Assembly (NCBI GenBank): GCA_905215205.1
Contig: CAJMPK010000100.1
Span: 1 to 5,681 of the forward strand
DNA length: 5,681 nucleotides
Direction of reading: 5' to 3'
Source of the DNA: an uncultured bacterium
GTDB lineage: Bacteria; Actinomycetota; Coriobacteriia; Coriobacteriales; Coriobacteriaceae
A model generated the notes under the pieces. The model was not told the DNA's origin. It did not search any database and saw only the letters and a list, made by a program, of their open reading frames with translations. Shown here one piece after another: positions 4,532 through 5,681 of the stretch (position 1 is the stretch's first letter; every line of letters starts with the position of its first letter). The position numbers were made by a program, and so were the translations under genes.

Positions 4532-5681
4532 ATGACCACCCCCGACGAAAAGACACTCGCCACGCTCACCAAGCTGTTCGAGGAGGAGTTTGGGCCCATC
4601 GGCGATCGCCAGGTGCTCTATGTGCACGCGCCCGGCCGCTCCGAGATCAGCGGCAACCACACCGACCACGAGGGTGGCCACGTTATCGCCGGCTCGCTCG
4701 ATGTCGCCGTTGACGGCATCGCCGTGGCAACCGATTCCAACAAGGTTCGCGTAGCCGACGAGGGCTATCCCACGTTTGAAATCGCGCTCGACACGCTAGA
4801 CGTTCAGGAGTCCGAGAAGGGCACGTCCGCAAGCCTCGTCCGCGGCATGGCCCACGAGATTGCAGCCCTTGGCGTTGAGCCCCACGGCTTCGACTTTGCC
4901 TTTACCTGCTCCGTCCCCTCGGGCGGCGGCCTTTCCAGCTCCGCTGCTGTCGAGGCGGCGTACGGCCGTGCCATGGAGACGCTCTGGGGCGCGCCCGCCA
5001 TTGAGCCCGTCACGCTCGCTCAGATGAGCCAGCGCACCGAGAACAACTACTACGGCAAGCCCTGCGGTCTGATGGACCAGGCCGCTGTGTGCCTGGGCGG
5101 CCTTGCCTACATGGACTTTGAGGACCAGGCTCAGCCTAAAACCCAGAAGCTCGAGCTCAACTTTGAGGATCACGGCTATGCGCTCGTGCTCGTTAAGGTT
5201 GGCGCCGACCATGTGGCGGCTACCGACGACTACGCAGCCGTTCCGCGCGAGATGCAAGACGTCGCCGCCGAGTTTGGCAAGGCACGCCTGTGCGAGGTCG
5301 ATGTTGCCGACTTTGACGCCAGGCTCCCCGAGCTGCGCGCCAAACTGGGCGACCGTGCCTGCCTGCGCGCCGTTCACTACTGGTACGAGAACGGCCTGGT
5401 CGACAAGCGCTGGGCAGCGCTCAACGCCGGCGACATCGACCAGTTCCTGGTCCTGACGCGCGAGTCCGGCGCCAGTTCTGCCATGTACCTGCAGAATGTC
5501 GTTGCCAAGCTGGGCTCCGAGCAGCCCTCCATGTACGCGCTTGCTCTCGCCGAGCATGTGCTCGACGGCCGAGGCGCCGTCCGTATCCACGGTGGCGGCT
5601 TTGGTGGCACCATCCAGGCCTTCGTGCCGCTCGACCTGGTCAACACCTTCATTGCCAAGATGAACGGCTGGCTGGGCGAGG
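4532..5681 (+). CDS. galK: Galactokinase (C-terminal end beyond window)
   Basis: This GHMP-family kinase phosphorylates alpha-D-galactose to galactose 1-phosphate with ATP, the first committed Leloir step, in the cytosol. The 383 codons visible contain the galactokinase signature region APGRSEISGNHTDH (33-46), with Arg36 as the presumed catalytic arginine. They also contain the ATP phosphate loop VPSGGGLSSSAA (128-139), CGLMDQ (178-183) with presumed base Asp182, and the third GHMP motif RIHGGGFGGT (351-360). The signature differs from the classical GRVNLIGEHTDY, with Asn42 replacing the usual Glu and His46 replacing Tyr; I recall this GNHTDH form from galactokinases of clostridia and related gut bacteria, where proteins are somewhat longer than the E. 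coli enzyme. The frame is open at the window edge. ATG 4532 has a purine-rich AAGGAAAGGA just upstream. It is probably repressed by the divergent LacI-family protein. Confidence 0.95.
   Translation, partial: MTTPDEKTLATLTKLFEEEFGPIGDRQVLYVHAPGRSEISGNHTDHEGGHVIAGSLDVAVDGIAVATDSNKVRVADEGYPTFEIALDTLDVQESEKGTSASLVRGMAHEIAALGVEPHGFDFAFTCSVPSGGGLSSSAAVEAAYGRAMETLWGAPAIEPVTLAQMSQRTENNYYGKPCGLMDQAAVCLGGLAYMDFEDQAQPKTQKLELNFEDHGYALVLVKVGADHVAATDDYAAVPREMQDVAAEFGKARLCEVDVADFDARLPELRAKLGDRACLRAVHYWYENGLVDKRWAALNAGDIDQFLVLTRESGASSAMYLQNVVAKLGSEQPSMYALALAEHVLDGRGAVRIHGGGFGGTIQAFVPLDLVNTFIAKMNGWLGE

Noticed and set aside
4796..5590. 264-codon open frame on the minus strand antisense to galK
   Set aside because: It lies wholly inside the galactokinase frame, with low-complexity composition and no family motif, so it is a codon-bias shadow.

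Overview
The window looks like chromosomal DNA from a GC-rich, probably anaerobic gut actinobacterium. Coding parts are GC-rich with strong G/C preference at third codon positions, and the intergenic parts are clearly AT-richer. The combination of a free-standing flavodiiron protein, a class II aldolase with a DeoR-type regulator, and a galactokinase of the 'GNHTDH' type suggests Coriobacteriia, for example Collinsella. That assignment is inference from gene content and base composition, not a database match.

Layout: (1) 1-673, minus: class II fructose/tagatose-bisphosphate aldolase, with its C-terminal end outside the window. (2) 674-1008: AT-rich divergent control region with a good sigma70-type promoter for the regulator and several inverted repeats. 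(3) 1009-1812, plus: DeoR-family repressor. (4) 1818-1848: strong hairpin between convergent genes, acting best as terminator for the minus-strand gene. (5) 1872-3032, minus: FprA-type flavodiiron protein with all six metal ligands, preceded by an extended -10 promoter overlapped by a palindrome. (6) 3162-4193, minus: LacI-family repressor starting at GTG. (7) 4194-4531: divergent control region with three copies of a 12-bp sequence that look like LacI-type operators. (8) 4532-5681, plus: galactokinase, with its extreme C-terminus outside the window.

How the genes may work together: two regulator/enzyme pairs are arranged divergently, DeoR with the aldolase and LacI with galactokinase. The simplest reading is local control of sugar-phosphate use. 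The LacI protein would repress galK, and probably itself, until a galactose-related inducer appears. The DeoR protein would answer to a phosphorylated sugar and control itself and perhaps the aldolase. The flavodiiron gene between them most likely serves oxygen or nitric oxide detoxification and has its own promoter and terminator.

I found no mobile element, CRISPR array, tRNA, rRNA or clearly novel system. The most interesting material is regulatory: the triple operator cluster before galK, and the palindromes at the fprA, DeoR-gene and aldolase promoters.
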